NCBI GenBank assembly: GCA_037043015.1
Contig: CM073323.1
Span: 23,836,758-23,900,757, forward strand
Direction of reading: 5' to 3'
Length of the DNA stretch: 64,000 nucleotides
Source of the DNA: Bryum argenteum
Taxonomy: Eukaryota; Streptophyta; Bryopsida; Bryales; Bryaceae
A program made the translations under genes and the position numbers. Under the pieces are notes generated by a model that saw nothing but the letters and a program-made list of their open reading frames with translations, was not told the DNA's origin and ran no database searches. Shown in pieces: positions 11,174 through 21,771 of this stretch (positions within the stretch are counted from its first letter, which is position 1; every line of letters starts with the position of its first letter).

Positions 11174-12495
11174 CTACTATGTAGGCAATGGGTCGAAGTG
11201 TAAGGCACGTAACAAGAGGCTCATCTGACCCGGCTAGTCGATGATACATAAGCCTCACACGTTCATCCAATAAACAACAATGGTTTGTCTCCACATTTTC
11301 TCTCAACGAATGTGGTCAATCGAACATCAAAATCGCATCCATTCCCCAAATATACCCAAATTGATACTCTTCATCCGAGGAAATGATAGCAATTTTCCTC
11401 TTGATGTTCCACCTCTTGGAATATGAACACCTTCATCACCATGGGGACCACATCAATGTCCTCGACTTCCTCTTCGTTCTCGCCCGACTCCCTCCAACAT
11501 GTTGTCTTCGTGGAGCGTTCGTTTGAGTACTAGCTATTGGAGCAGATCATAGCCCTTCGAACACGAGGTTGAGCTAGAGTCTCCATCCGAGCCGACGTCC
11601 TCGTCCCAAGTCCCTCAAAACCCATTGTTTCGAATACTTGCTCCACCCTCACCGCCGATGACTCCCCTTGGACTACTCACAGGGACCCCACTTCCTTGCT
11701 CTAGGCCTATATAGAAGAAGATGACAACCGCGGTCCTCTCATTGAAGAAATAATCCTTTGTGTGGATACATCTCGTGTTCGTCTTGGTGCTTCCATAGTA
11801 CATTCGGTTGATGCTCTCGGTGGTGCTTCATCGGTCCCTCACCCGAACCTGCGGGATGCACTAGCCGTGGGTGGTGTAGGTTCCACAAAATCTTGAGCGG
11901 GATCGTGTCTTTGGCGCCTTCGAGACTCTTCTCGCTTGTTTGATACCCAATTCACGTTGATACCGATGCAAGAATCCTATAGATCGGATCGATTTCTTAC
12001 GTTCCCGCAACGGAGAAGGATCTTCCGAATCGTGAGGCAACTCCCTTGCCGCTTCCTCGTATCTTTGTGTGCTCTCCCGAATGACCTTTCCGAACTCTTA
12101 CCACATCTTGTGGGGTAAAAGCTTTGAACTTCACGACGACATCTCACGTCTTTGTCTAAGCTCCTCGGGCATAGTAGACCATAGTACCTTTAGAGGCTTC
12201 AAGCCCCTCAATGGTGAATTGATTTGAGCAACGCCTCCGAACAGGGGGCCATCATAAACTTCTTTTGCATCCTGATTTTTGTCATTGGTTCGTTGTCTGC
12301 TTTCACCGAAAATATCATAACATCGTTCGGTGCGGTACCAATAGATAGTATCTCTCCAAACAATGTACCCAACGTTGCCCAACGTCGTCCTTCTCGTACG
12401 GCCTACTCTGTTATCCACAACATGGGTTTGAGTGGATTTTCGGCCTCAATCCACCATCCATGCTCCTTCCACTCGTTTAGAATCTTCGGCGCCAT

Positions 12496-13139
12496 AACTG
12501 TACAAAGAAAAAAAATTAAACACACAATTACTACTTCAAACGTTTAAATTATGTATAACATTGGTCGATATGGGAATGCATTCAAGATTAAAGAATATCA
12601 GTACAGAAAACATCAACACAACAATTATTGATTCAAAAAACAAACGATTACCTTAAAAGATTTATAGAAACCAAAACTATTCTAAGATTTATAAATTAAT
12701 GAAGTAATTTTTTTTAAAGAACTAGTAAATATAATCACAATATACAAAACCTAAAAATTGAGATTACAAACAATATATTTTAATAGCCATCTAGTTTATT
12801 TATATGTATTTCCTACATGCCTTTTTTGTCTCATTATTTTACATTAAAGTAAAAGAAATTTCGTTCTCCAAATTAAAAGATATCAATTTTAAAAAAAAAC
12901 TTATACAATTTAAAATAAAATCTTTTTTTTCTTTTTTTTAAAGCAATTCCTTTTACTCTTTCTTTAAAACCTTCTAATAAAACTACAATTCGATCTACTA
13001 TATTGCTAAATCTAGTAGCGAAAGTCTTAAATTTTGAGAACCGAACATCAAATTTGAGTGTCGCTAACCTCTACTAGCAAAAACAAATTTTTTTTTTCTT
13101 TTCAAATTATAAATAATTACGTCAAATTTCAACATTTAG
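12496..13139. other. Gene-free start of the giant transposon spacer
   Basis: Very AT-rich. The first 30 bases next to gene 1 contain a polypyrimidine tract and ACAG acceptor on the minus strand, so part of this stretch may be an intron of gene 1. Confidence 0.4.
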
Positions 13140-14760
13140 GCAAAATACTTGGTCAATTGAGTAGCTTCTGACATTTTTCTTGAAAGCCAAACATTGAATT
13201 TGGTACCTTCAAAGGTTTAAAAGCCATATAGAAATCTTGGATCTTCAAATCGTTAAAAAAAAAAACATCTTTTATGCAATAGTTGCTAAATTTAGCATGT
13301 TGTGATATTCGGTTTCCAAAACCCAACATCAAATTTAGTGCCCCGACACCCCTGCAAGTCCTACCAAGTTTTTGGATCTTCAAATCCTAGAAGAAAACCT
13401 CAAATTTGATTGTTTATGCAGAAAGCTGCTAAATTTAGCAGGTTGTGAGTTTGATTTCGGAAACCCAACATCAAATTTGTTACCCCGAAACCCCTACAAG
13501 CCCTAATGAGTTTTTTAAACATCAAATCGTGGAAGAAAATATCAAATTTGATCACTCATGCAAAAAGTTGCTAAATTTAGTAGGTTGTGAGTTTCCAAAA
13601 ACCCAACATCAAATTTAACCCTTGCAAGTCCTACAAAGTTTTTAGACCTTCAAATCGTAGAAGAAAACATCAAATTTGATGGTGTATGTAGAAAGTTGCT
13701 AAATTTAGCAGGTTGTGAGTTTGATTTTGGAAACCCAACATCAAATTCGGTACCCCGAAACCCCTACAAGCCCTAATGAGTTTTTCTATCTTCAAATCGT
13801 ACAAGAAAACATCAAATTTGATCGCTCATGCAAAAAGTTGCTAAATTTAGCAGGTTGTGAGTCTCCAAAACCCAACATCAAATTTAACCTTTGCAAGTCC
13901 TACTGAGTTTTTAGATCTTCAAATCGTAGAAGAAATCATCAAATTTAATGGTGTCTGTAGGAAGTTGCTAAATTTAGCAGGTTGGGAGTTTGATTTCGGA
14001 AACCTAACATCAAATTCGGTACCCCGAAACCCCTACAAGCCCTAATGAGTTTTTCTATCTTCAAATCGTACAAGAAAACATCAAATTTGATCGCTCATGC
14101 AAAAAGCTGCTAAATTTAGTCGCTTCTGAATTCGATTTCAAAACCCAACATCATTTGGTACCCTCAAACCCCGCAAACCTTAGCGAGCTTTAATCGTGGA
14201 AGAAAACATCAAATTTGATCAATTATTGAAAAGTTGCTAAATTTAGCAGGTTGTGACTTTGGTTTTGAAAACCCAACATCAAATTTGGTACCCCAAAGCT
14301 ATTCAAGCCATAGCGAATTTTTTATTCTTGAAATCGTGGAAAAATACACCAATTACGCAAAAAGTTGCTATATTTAGAAGCTTTCGACTTTAGTTTTGAA
14401 AACCCAACATCAAATTCGGTACCCCCCCCCAAACGTCTACATGCCCTAGCGAATTTTTTGTTCCTCAATTGTGGAATAATTTTTGAATTATGCAAAAAGT
14501 TGCTAAATTTAGCAAGTTGTGACTTTAGTTTCAAAAACCCACCATCAAATTTGGGTGTCCTAAACCTCTACAAGCTTTAGCGAATTTTTTGTTTCATAAA
14601 TCGTTAAAAATTTGTGAGTTATGCAAAAGTTGCTAAGTTTAGCAGGTTGTGGCTTTATATTTGAAAACCCAATATCAAATTCGGGTGCCTCAAGCCTTAA
14701 GAAATTGTTTGTTCCTCAAATTTGGTTAAATTTGAACATTTGACATGCAAAAAGTTTACA
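13140..14760. repeat. Tandem array, about 11 units of 126-144 bp with CTAAATTTAG core
   Basis: The motif GTTGCTAAATTTAG (or GCTGCTAAATTTAG) recurs near 13281, 13425, 13567, 13694, 13837, 13963, 14106, 14232, 14363, 14499 and 14629. The spacing alternates mainly between about 143 and 126 bp in the better-conserved middle part, which suggests a higher-order dimer. Each unit also carries AACCCAACATCAAATT and an ATCGTAGAAGAAAACATCAA-like segment. The array fills the spacer between the two genes of the giant element. Small open frames inside it are products of the repeat. Confidence 0.85.
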
Positions 14761-15107
14761 AAAATACCGAATTCAAAAGAAATAAAGCTTTACCTGCAGT
14801 TGTAATGACTTCGAATGCTCCTTCCAATGAATCACACCTACAAATATTTGAAAAAATAAATGTTAAAAACATCTCTCCTTTGTATTTTTAAAGAATTGAT
14901 GAAAAGTTCAATCAAAACATGTCATACAAATGGCTATATATGAATCTTTCCAATCAAAATCTTGTGTCATTTGCAAAAATCAAAGTGCTGAGAGCAATAC
15001 CTTTGAGAAGAAATATGTGAAATGTGACTTTTCAAGTGGGAGGGTGGACCTTATATAGTTTGAATTAGTAGTTGTTTTTTTTTTTTAAAAAAAATAAAAA
15101 ATTGCTT

Positions 15108-15135
15108 CCAACCCCGCGGAGCTCCGCGGGGTTGG
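15108..15135. repeat. 28-bp perfect GC-rich palindrome
   Basis: The two 14-base halves 15108-15121 and 15122-15135 are exact reverse complements with no spacer. The core is CCGCGGAGCTCCGCGG. It separates an AT-rich stretch from the GGCTGGCC array. Confidence 0.85.
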
Positions 15136-15335
15136 GAAAGGCAGCCGGCAGCTGGCCCGGCCGTGGCTGGCCTGGCCTTGGCTGGCCCGGCCTTGGCTGG
15201 CCGCCTTGGCTGGCCCGGCCTTGGCTGGCCTGGCCTTGGCTGGCCTGGCCTTGGCTGGCCGCCTTGGCTGGCCCGACCTTGGCTGGCCGCCTTGGCTGGC
15301 CCGGCCTTGGCGGGCTGCCTTGGCTGGCCGGCCAT
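15136..15335. repeat. GC-rich GGCTGGCC/CCTTGGCTGG minisatellite
   Basis: Irregular tandem repeat made of 10- and 15-bp steps such as CTTGGCTGGCC, CCGGCCTTGGCTGG and CGCCTTGGCTGG. Short outliers of the same motif occur at 15449-15460 and 15552-15580, separated by long T-rich low-complexity tracts (15335-15760). The long open frames across it are compositional artefacts. Confidence 0.8.
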
Positions 15336-15459
15336 TTTTTAAATTTTTTTTATTTTTTATTTTTTATTTTTTTATTTTATTTTTATTTTATTTTTTATTT
15401 TTTTAAATTTTTTTTTATTTAATTTTTTTGTTTTGTTTTGTGTGTGTGGCTGGCCGGCC

Positions 15460-15497
<38 letters not shown>

Positions 15498-15764
15498 TTG
15501 TTTTTATTTTTTTTAAATTTTTTTTGTTTTTATTTTTTAATTTTTTTTTTGTGGCTGGCCCGCCTTGGGTGGCCGGCCTAGGCTTGCAGCGGTGGTTTTT
15601 TTTCCTTTTTTATTCTTTTTTTTTCCTTAAATTTTTTTTAAATGTATTTTTTATTTTTAGTTCTCTTTTTTTCTCTCCCGATTTCCAAATCTTATTTTTA
15701 ACTCATCTCTTCTCCCTTCTTCTCTTAATTTTTTTCTTTTTTCTTTTGCTTATTTTATGTTATA

Positions 15765-15999
15765 CTAGTACGGTCCCCGTCGTACCGACGGGGAAGCTCT
15801 TTATTTGGTACTTTTAAAAAATTATTCCAAGTCTCCCATTTCCTCGTTTCTTATTTTTATAAATGCCCATTTTTTTTTTATATATGCTCGTTTCTTATTT
15901 TTATATATAATATTCACTTAAATCCCATAGTAACACTCACTTAACTCCCACTTAACACTTGTTTGCCTCACCAAACGGACAATCAAATTATATTACATG
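15765..15999 (-). mobile_element. Helitron-like remnant inside the giant transposon spacer
   Basis: On the minus strand the element would end with hairpin CCCCGTCGGTACGACGGGG followed by ACCGTACTAG, the Helitron 3' signature (hairpin then CTAG). The opposite end is proposed at GA|T near 15999, next to CCAAACGGACAATC, which resembles the same position of the 58799-59226 element. No rolling-circle replicase is present. Confidence 0.45.
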
Positions 16000-16502
16000 A
16001 TTAGGTTTTTTTTTCTCTTATATATAGTTTGTAATTTTTGAAGAATTTATAGAATTGTTTGTCTAATGTTTCATTCAATCAATACTAAAAGAGATGGGTT
16101 TTGTTAAACCATGTATTGTGGAATTTTTTCAGGTGACATGGGACGAATGAAGTGTGAACTGGCAAATGAAACACATTTCATTATGTGATGTACGGTAAAA
16201 CAATTTCACCTATGTTGTATGTAAATTAGAATAGGTCAAAGTTTGAGAATACTATTTAAATTTCAGTGTGGAATTGCTATTAAATTTGTCACTTCACAAT
16301 TTAAGCAACCCTAAAATCCCTAAATGTCACTACACTTAAAATATTGCAAAGTTAGTCTCATAAGTGTTTTCATCCATGTGAATGCATGAATGGATGATAA
16401 TTATGGTTTTGTGGTGTTTTTATCGGACTTTGTACTTGGTTACGTCCGACTATTATGATACAAAATCCATTGTTAGTGTGTTCACATCATTTCAGGTATG
16501 TT

Positions 16503-17078
16503 TAACCCCTAACTATCCTTTAAAGCCAAAACGGCTTTTTTCTATTTTGGGCAGTCTAGATGAAAAAAATTACTAAGTGTTCTTCAAACTACAAGGTGTA
16601 TGTGCAAAAATTGGCAAAGTTAGATTCTAATTTTTGAGTTTTTGAATGCAAATTTTAGTTTTCAGCCTCTAGCGTGGCAGATAAAACTTTTTAATTTTGA
16701 GGTTTTATTGAATTTTGTTTTTGGTGATATTTTCTTAATCAAATCACTACCTAAGTTCCAAAGTGCCTCTAATAAAAAATATTACCAATTTCACAAGGGC
16801 AGCCTTCAAACTTTATAGAGCAAGCTTCGAAGTTTTTAGAATTTTTAGTAAAAACTTTTGCGCAAACTTTGGATGTTATAATCTCGAAAATGGTAAAGAT
16901 CCAACGGTGAAATTTTAGAGCAATGACTAAGAATAGGCTTAATTATTAGATCATACAATTTGGAATCTAAAGTAAATAAATAAATTTGGTTCACACTCTC
17001 GGAAGTGCATAGAGGTAGAAAATTGTAGTTTTGAGGTTTCAAGCTCCAAAAATACACAAGGAAAATTAGGGGTTAAAT
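16503..17078. mobile_element. TTAACCCC-ended repeat inside the giant transposon spacer
   Basis: Bounded by TTTAACCCCTAACTATCC and AAATTAGGGGTTAAA. The right part (TCGGAAGTGCATAGAGGTAG, TTTTGAGGTTTC) is the inverse of the start of the 37926 repeat. The insertion shows that the giant transposon itself has been a target for this superfamily. Confidence 0.55.
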
Positions 17079-18239
17079 AGTGCTCTATTTTCAAGTGATG
17101 ACTAAATTTTTGCACAATGTCACATACACAGAAGGTGATCTATTGTAATATTGTGCCCATGTACAATAGTATAAAACTTTTGTACGTGAAATGAATGATA
17201 ATACGCATTATTTCAATACAAAATGAATAATCATTATGGAATTCAACCAAAAAATTCACAGTAAACATCAACATAGGGCTCCGTTGCATTGGCTTTGGGA
17301 CTTATAAAACAAAGAGTATGATTTTAGTGCACAAAACGTATCTAGCATCGAAGGTGGTAATACCAGAGTTGTATGTCCACACTTGTGATGACATACGTCA
17401 CTCTATTCCAAAAATAATTTCAGTCCATGAACATGTTTAATATGTTGGCAATTATCCTAAGAGCAACCCCGAAGATCAATGCATGGGTCCTTTAACCTCA
17501 AGATCAGATGTCACTGTATTATTAGCTCATAATTGAATCACCAAATTAAGCTACGGACATAATTGTAATTAAACTTGAATGAATTCTTGCACCGCACGAT
17601 TATGCACTCATAAAATACTTCTCGGTTATATTGAAATGGAAATTAAAGGTTCAAAATTGCTTCAAAATTCCTCATGCTTTAGGAGATATTCACAAATCAA
17701 AGTTTGAGAACACAATTTGAAATCTGCCTAAAAGTGCCGAAATTGCAATATATGCTCATTTATTCTCAAAATTTCCAGTAGATCAATTGAAATGCAAAAT
17801 TTTTGAACATTCACCAAAATTTGAGATTTTACGTTTTATCAAGTTCTAATTTTTGGGCATCTAGAAGAGGTACCAAGACATGATCTCACCGTTTAGATTT
17901 CCAATTCAATAATTTTTAACATGCCTTTTTTTATTGTCAAAGACCGGACTTTCTATTTATTTAATTTTTACCTCCACACCTCCATGTGAAAAAACGGTAT
18001 TTTCTCTATGTTTAATAGGGCCTATGAGGGTAAAAATTATGTAGACATGTACCTAACTCACTTAGGAAGAAGAATTTGAAGATACTCATGTCAATTTTTT
18101 TCTATAAATTGGTATTTTTGGCTCACAAGTAGTATGTTATTTCTATTTTTTGAATGTGAAATTGTTGAATGTTTTTGTAGTAAAATGGATCACTGAAGGT
18201 GAAGTTAGGATAACCATTTTATTTGGAGTGGGAGAAAAA

Positions 18240-18908
18240 ATGGACGGGAGAGCATTTGGAAGTCCTGTGGCTGCGGTGAATGCAATGACACGTCCACCAA
18301 GAAGTGTGGGAGAGAGAATTATCCGAGCTACTCGCATCCGACTATTTCAAGAACCTTCTCCATCGACACAACAAGGCGCGGAAGTCCGAGAACGAGGCAA
18401 TGTGGAGCTTCTAAATGCAAACAACATTGTTGTTGGGACGGGAAAGATAGACAACAGCCTTAAATGTGGAATGGAGTTAAATGCGGTGAAGTTATGTCCT
18501 TTTGAAACTGCTATCCGTGTTGTGGACGTTTATGATGGCTCTGTATGGACAGGGGAACTTGTTGGAGAACGCTTAAGCGAATGTGTGGGTCATACCATAC
18601 GATGGGAGAAGGCACGTATACGTACTATAGAGGGGACGTCTACGAGTATAGGCGAATCAAGTGGAGGACAAAATTTCTCATTTCCTGCAGTTGTAGCATC
18701 GCAATTTGAGTTTGAGGATGAAGTTACGCATTCCAACCACTCAAATAGTGTATCAAACATCCCAGAGGACTTTGATACTATATGGAATAGGTCTCCTATG
18801 ACAGAAGGTTCACGGTGTAGCACCGAAGAAATCCCTCGTGTTGACGGTTTACCAATGGAGACCCAAACGAGGCGTTATCGTATGCAAAACCGTAGAAGGC
18901 GAGTCTGA
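18240..18908 (+). pseudogene. Gene 2 N-terminal segment
   Basis: Intact 222-codon frame that precedes the first frameshift. It starts MDGRAFGSPVAAVNAMTRPP and includes ELVGERLSECVGHTIRWEKA. I see no catalytic motif. It is probably an N-terminal regulatory or DNA-binding region, but this is only inferred from position. The frame is also open back to 18150, without a better start. Confidence 0.5.
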
Positions 18909-18914
18909 CGCCAC

Positions 18915-19691
18915 GTGAGAGGGGAGAACCATTGGGCCAAAAAGTTACATTGGATAGTATTTTGGCAGCAAAAAGAGAAGGGGGGGTGCAAAAAAAACTG
19001 TTTGAGGAATGTGGATGAGAAGTACATATTAGACCAACGGTATATGGCATGGGGTCAAAAGTATGAGCAACGCGCGACATGGATTTTGCAGATGTTGAAT
19101 GCGTTCTACTCGCGAACGGAGGGGATAAGGAGGGACAAGTTCAAGACAAAGTTGGATGGCTTGGACGTGTGCAATGCATGTTATGCAAAAGCCCTTGGAT
19201 ACTCTCAAAGGCGGTTCAAACAATTGAAGGTGTCTCACCAAGTATATGGAAGAGTTACAGCTGTGCACGGAAACACGTGCAAGCTAAGAGAAGGTGCAAA
19301 GATGTCTGCAGCACGTGAGTGTTTCGGGGAGTTTGTGAGAGAAGCTGGTTGTACACAACCGCATCGACAGATACGGCGGAAGTTGGACAATACCATCGTG
19401 CCTCTGATTTTGTTGCCTATGAACACAACAAAGACGGATGTGTTCTACTATGTGAATGAGGAGGTGAAGAAGATGGTTGATGGGGAACCGCTTTCAATTA
19501 CTTCATTTCATAGATTGTGGCGTACTGAATTTCCACATGTTCAAATACCGCCATTTTCTAGATTCTCAAAGTGTTATCATTGTTGGGAATATAAGTGTGG
19601 AATGGAGGCGACTACTAATGCAAATTGCAAGAGTGGAGATCAAGAAGTTGTATATCGTGCACATCAATCATCAAATGGAAGAAAGACGTGA
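18915..19691 (+). pseudogene. Gene 2 segment with cysteine pairs upstream of the catalytic core
   Basis: From about 19000 this frame reads smoothly as protein: LDGLDVCNACYAKALGYSQ, then VAAVHGNTCKL-like TAVHGNTCKLREGAKMSAA, PLILLPMNTTKTDVFYYVNE and FSKCYHCWEYKCGMEATTN. Two Cys pairs (CNAC and CYHC, followed by C) could form a zinc-binding module ahead of the RNase H-like core. The frame is lost near 19640, and the sequence continues in another frame with a glutamine- and arginine-containing helix (MEERRDSWLFKR) and SLIVDGMD. Confidence 0.55.
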
Positions 19692-19729
19692 CTCTTGGTT
19701 GTTCAAGAGGTCGACAATGATAACTCCCG

Positions 19730-20299
19730 ATTTCTACATGAGTTTGATTGTAGATGGCATGGACCGAATACGACAATGGTTCCGAAGATGAGGCGGAGAC
19801 GGTGAAGAAACATAGAGTCAAGATTTGTGAAGACTCATTTGTGTGGGGTACTTGTGCACGGGATTGGTTTGTATGCCGATGTTTGGATAGATGCACACCA
19901 CAAGCACGACAAAGAACCAAGTGATTACGACAGGTGATGCATGTGATTGCCGACGTGAAGAAGAGGAAGGAAAATTGGCGCCGACATTGCGAATTCAAGC
20001 GGATAACACAACCGGTGAGAACAAGAACATTTACATGTTTGCCATGTGCGCATCACTTGTGGGATTGGGGTTCTTTAAGGAGGTGCAACTTTGTTTTCTT
20101 GTTGGTGGGCCACACACACGAAGATATTGACCAACGCTTGAAGATCATATCGAACACGTTGAAGAGAACAAACATTGACTCATTGAAACAACTTCTCGAA
20201 TCGGTGGAGAAAGGCTCATCGTATCTGAGGGCCTTTGTGAGTGCAAGACATTTAGAGAATGTGAGGACTGGAAATCGTTTATTACACCTCATCTTTTAA
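19730..20299 (+). pseudogene. Gene 2 catalytic-core segment (DUF7869 motifs)
   Basis: Reading across three frames gives SLIVDGMD, then THLCGVLVHGIGLYADVWID, then QADNTTGENKNIYMFAMCAS, then FLLVGHTHEDIDQRLKIISN. These acidic and histidine motifs in this order are typical of DUF7869. One in-frame stop follows the MVPKM segment, and single-base shifts occur near 19930 and 20095. The catalytic-looking residues themselves are all still present. Confidence 0.6.
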
Positions 20300-20336
20300 C
20301 AGGCGATGCACTCACCGCATAACCTTCCCACACCAC

Positions 20337-21394
20337 ATGAGATTTTATATGGAGAATGGTGTGCCTCGCGTACAATACAAGCATTTCAGCAAGGACGTAT
20401 GGGAGCCAACAGAGGGGCATTTGTGTTTACGCTCCGTGCCGAGCGTGTTGGAGAAGCCTGATTTGGCGAAGGTGTTTGGTGCGGATGAGAGGGAGTTGAA
20501 AGCCCTAGATGAGTTTATTGGATACAAAGAAAGATGCGTGGAGAGATTACAGAATGTAGAGAGCAACTGGGAGGCCATTGAGGAAGTGCAATGGTTGGCG
20601 TCGTATCTAAAAGAGTTTCCAAATATCAACAGGGATGCTGAGAGGGCAAAACCATTCTGGGTAGAGGAGCCGGGAAGAAATTCAAATGCGATGACTGAAC
20701 CGGATGGAGTAATTGAAGGGGACAATGATACAATGTAGTGAATACGAGGTTGGTTTAATCATGGCAACTATGCCAAATCCGGAAGCTCGACGGTACTTTG
20801 GTCCTCGCAGAGGAGACCTTCATCGATGGCCGTGACAACGACACCGAGGAGAAGAGTCATGGTTGCTATGGATGGAGCAAGAACCACAACATCTACCGTA
20901 GGAGCTGAAGATCCCTTTCCACCGTTCAATCCGGAGAGACATTAGAGTTGGGCATTTTGTGGCTCTCACCGTAGAACCGAAGAGAAGTGCGGTGGTGTGT
21001 ACCTTCTATGTGGGGAAAGTGTTGGAGTTTGGACAAGGCAAATGGGCTACAAAGATGAAGATGGTGTGGTATTGGCCCGTGAGAAGACGGGGAATGCAAG
21101 ACGAGCGGGATTCTAGCGGAGCGAGATATACGAATGCATGGAAGCATTTTGGGAGCCCTCCGGAGAGGGACACGGATGGGTTGTCAAAGATGCGGCTATA
21201 TTTTCATGGGAAAATGCACCAATGACAACAAGGAGTGGGCTTGTACAAGAGAACAATGTGCGAGTGCATGGCGAGCTTACGGAGGCAAGGATCAAAATTC
21301 CAACTGAAGCAAAACCGCATTTGGTGGAATATATTGCACTACAATTGGAAGAGATGGATAATGAACGTTTGCAGAATGACCTTGATGCATATTA
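20337..21394 (+). pseudogene. Gene 2 C-terminal segment
   Basis: After another shift the frame 20337-20738 encodes FYMENGVPRVQYKHFSKDVW and a helical region, followed from about 20940 by VGHFVALTVEPKRSAVVCTF and VLEFGQGKWATKMKMVWYW, and in a further frame by WVVKDAAIFSWENAP and the final KPHLVEYIALQLEEMDN before the stop. The beta-rich segment around 20940-21200 could be a small chromatin- or DNA-reading domain; that is speculation. Confidence 0.5.
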
Positions 21395-21771
21395 ATATGT
21401 TTAGTACGTCGTACGAGAGACATGGTACATGGAGTTGTGTTATGTAGCAACAATAGTTGTATAGTATAGCGCAACGTGCATGAGTGGTTTGAATAACATG
21501 ATGTTTTGGTAGAAAGATATCCTAAACTTTGTATCTATTTTGACTATCATGTTTAATACATTGGTTTGGAATAAATGGAGAATCAATTGCATCAAATTAA
21601 AATGCATGTGTGACCAAATATGCATGATTGAAGTAAGCTGAAACCCCAAAATTCCCATTTTAACACTTCCTAAATTATCGGCCTACAAAACCCACGATTA
21701 CCAAAATTATACCCCCCATCAATTTGAAAAATGTCAGTTTCTATTCGACGGGCGACAAGTGCATTGTCAAA

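Larger units (their letters stand above)
8181..12495 (-). pseudogene. Giant-transposon gene 1: uncharacterised protein with ParB-like motif, frameshifted
   Basis: On the minus strand an ATG at 12495 (MAPKILNEWKEHGWWIEAE) follows a good 3' splice site (tttctttgtacag), so a 5'-UTR intron is likely. Protein-like sequence then runs to a stop at 8181 but changes frame repeatedly and meets in-frame stops, for example right after the first 30 codons. Segments that read well, in order: a Trp-rich N-terminus, a basic linker (12130-11900), a 261-codon block with a VDGQH motif (11173-10388), RRTLAWVVDRIQRRSRPKC (about 10300), a block ending GDGFVGDQVIVLDSS (9802-9210), and a long acidic C-terminal part (about 9070-8181). 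The host genes in this window are free of frameshifts, so real decay is more likely than sequencing error. I do not recognise the whole protein. Its position in the element suggests an accessory role in transposition or silencing avoidance, but that is inference. Confidence 0.7.
18150..21394 (+). pseudogene. Giant-transposon gene 2: DUF7869-type protein (candidate transposase), frameshifted
   Basis: A 3' splice-like site (tgtttttgtag) precedes the coding part, and the likely ATG is at 18240 (MDGRAFGSPVAAVNAMTRPP). Protein-like sequence runs to a stop at 21394, about 380 bp inside the right TIR, but switches frame at least eight times and contains in-frame stops (for example near 19792). In order it has an N-terminal region (18240-18908), a CNACYA zinc-ligand-like segment and KCYHCWEYKC (19170-19600), SLIVDGMD (about 19745), WIDAHHKHD, ADNTTGENKN and GHTHEDIDQ (19880-20140), and a C-terminal domain ending in KPHLVEYIALQLEEMDN. 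The spaced D, D..EN and H..D..D residues are the hallmark of DUF7869 proteins, often annotated as transposase-like in plants. They suggest an RNase H-like nuclease, which I infer to be the transposase. Confidence 0.75.

Noticed and set aside
13140-14760. CRISPR-like array
   Set aside because: Whole units are repeated, including the would-be spacers, and the sequence is from a plant nuclear genome.
15072-15422. Pro/Ala- and Trp/Leu-rich open frames
   Set aside because: They are translations of the GGCTGGCC minisatellite and poly-T tracts.
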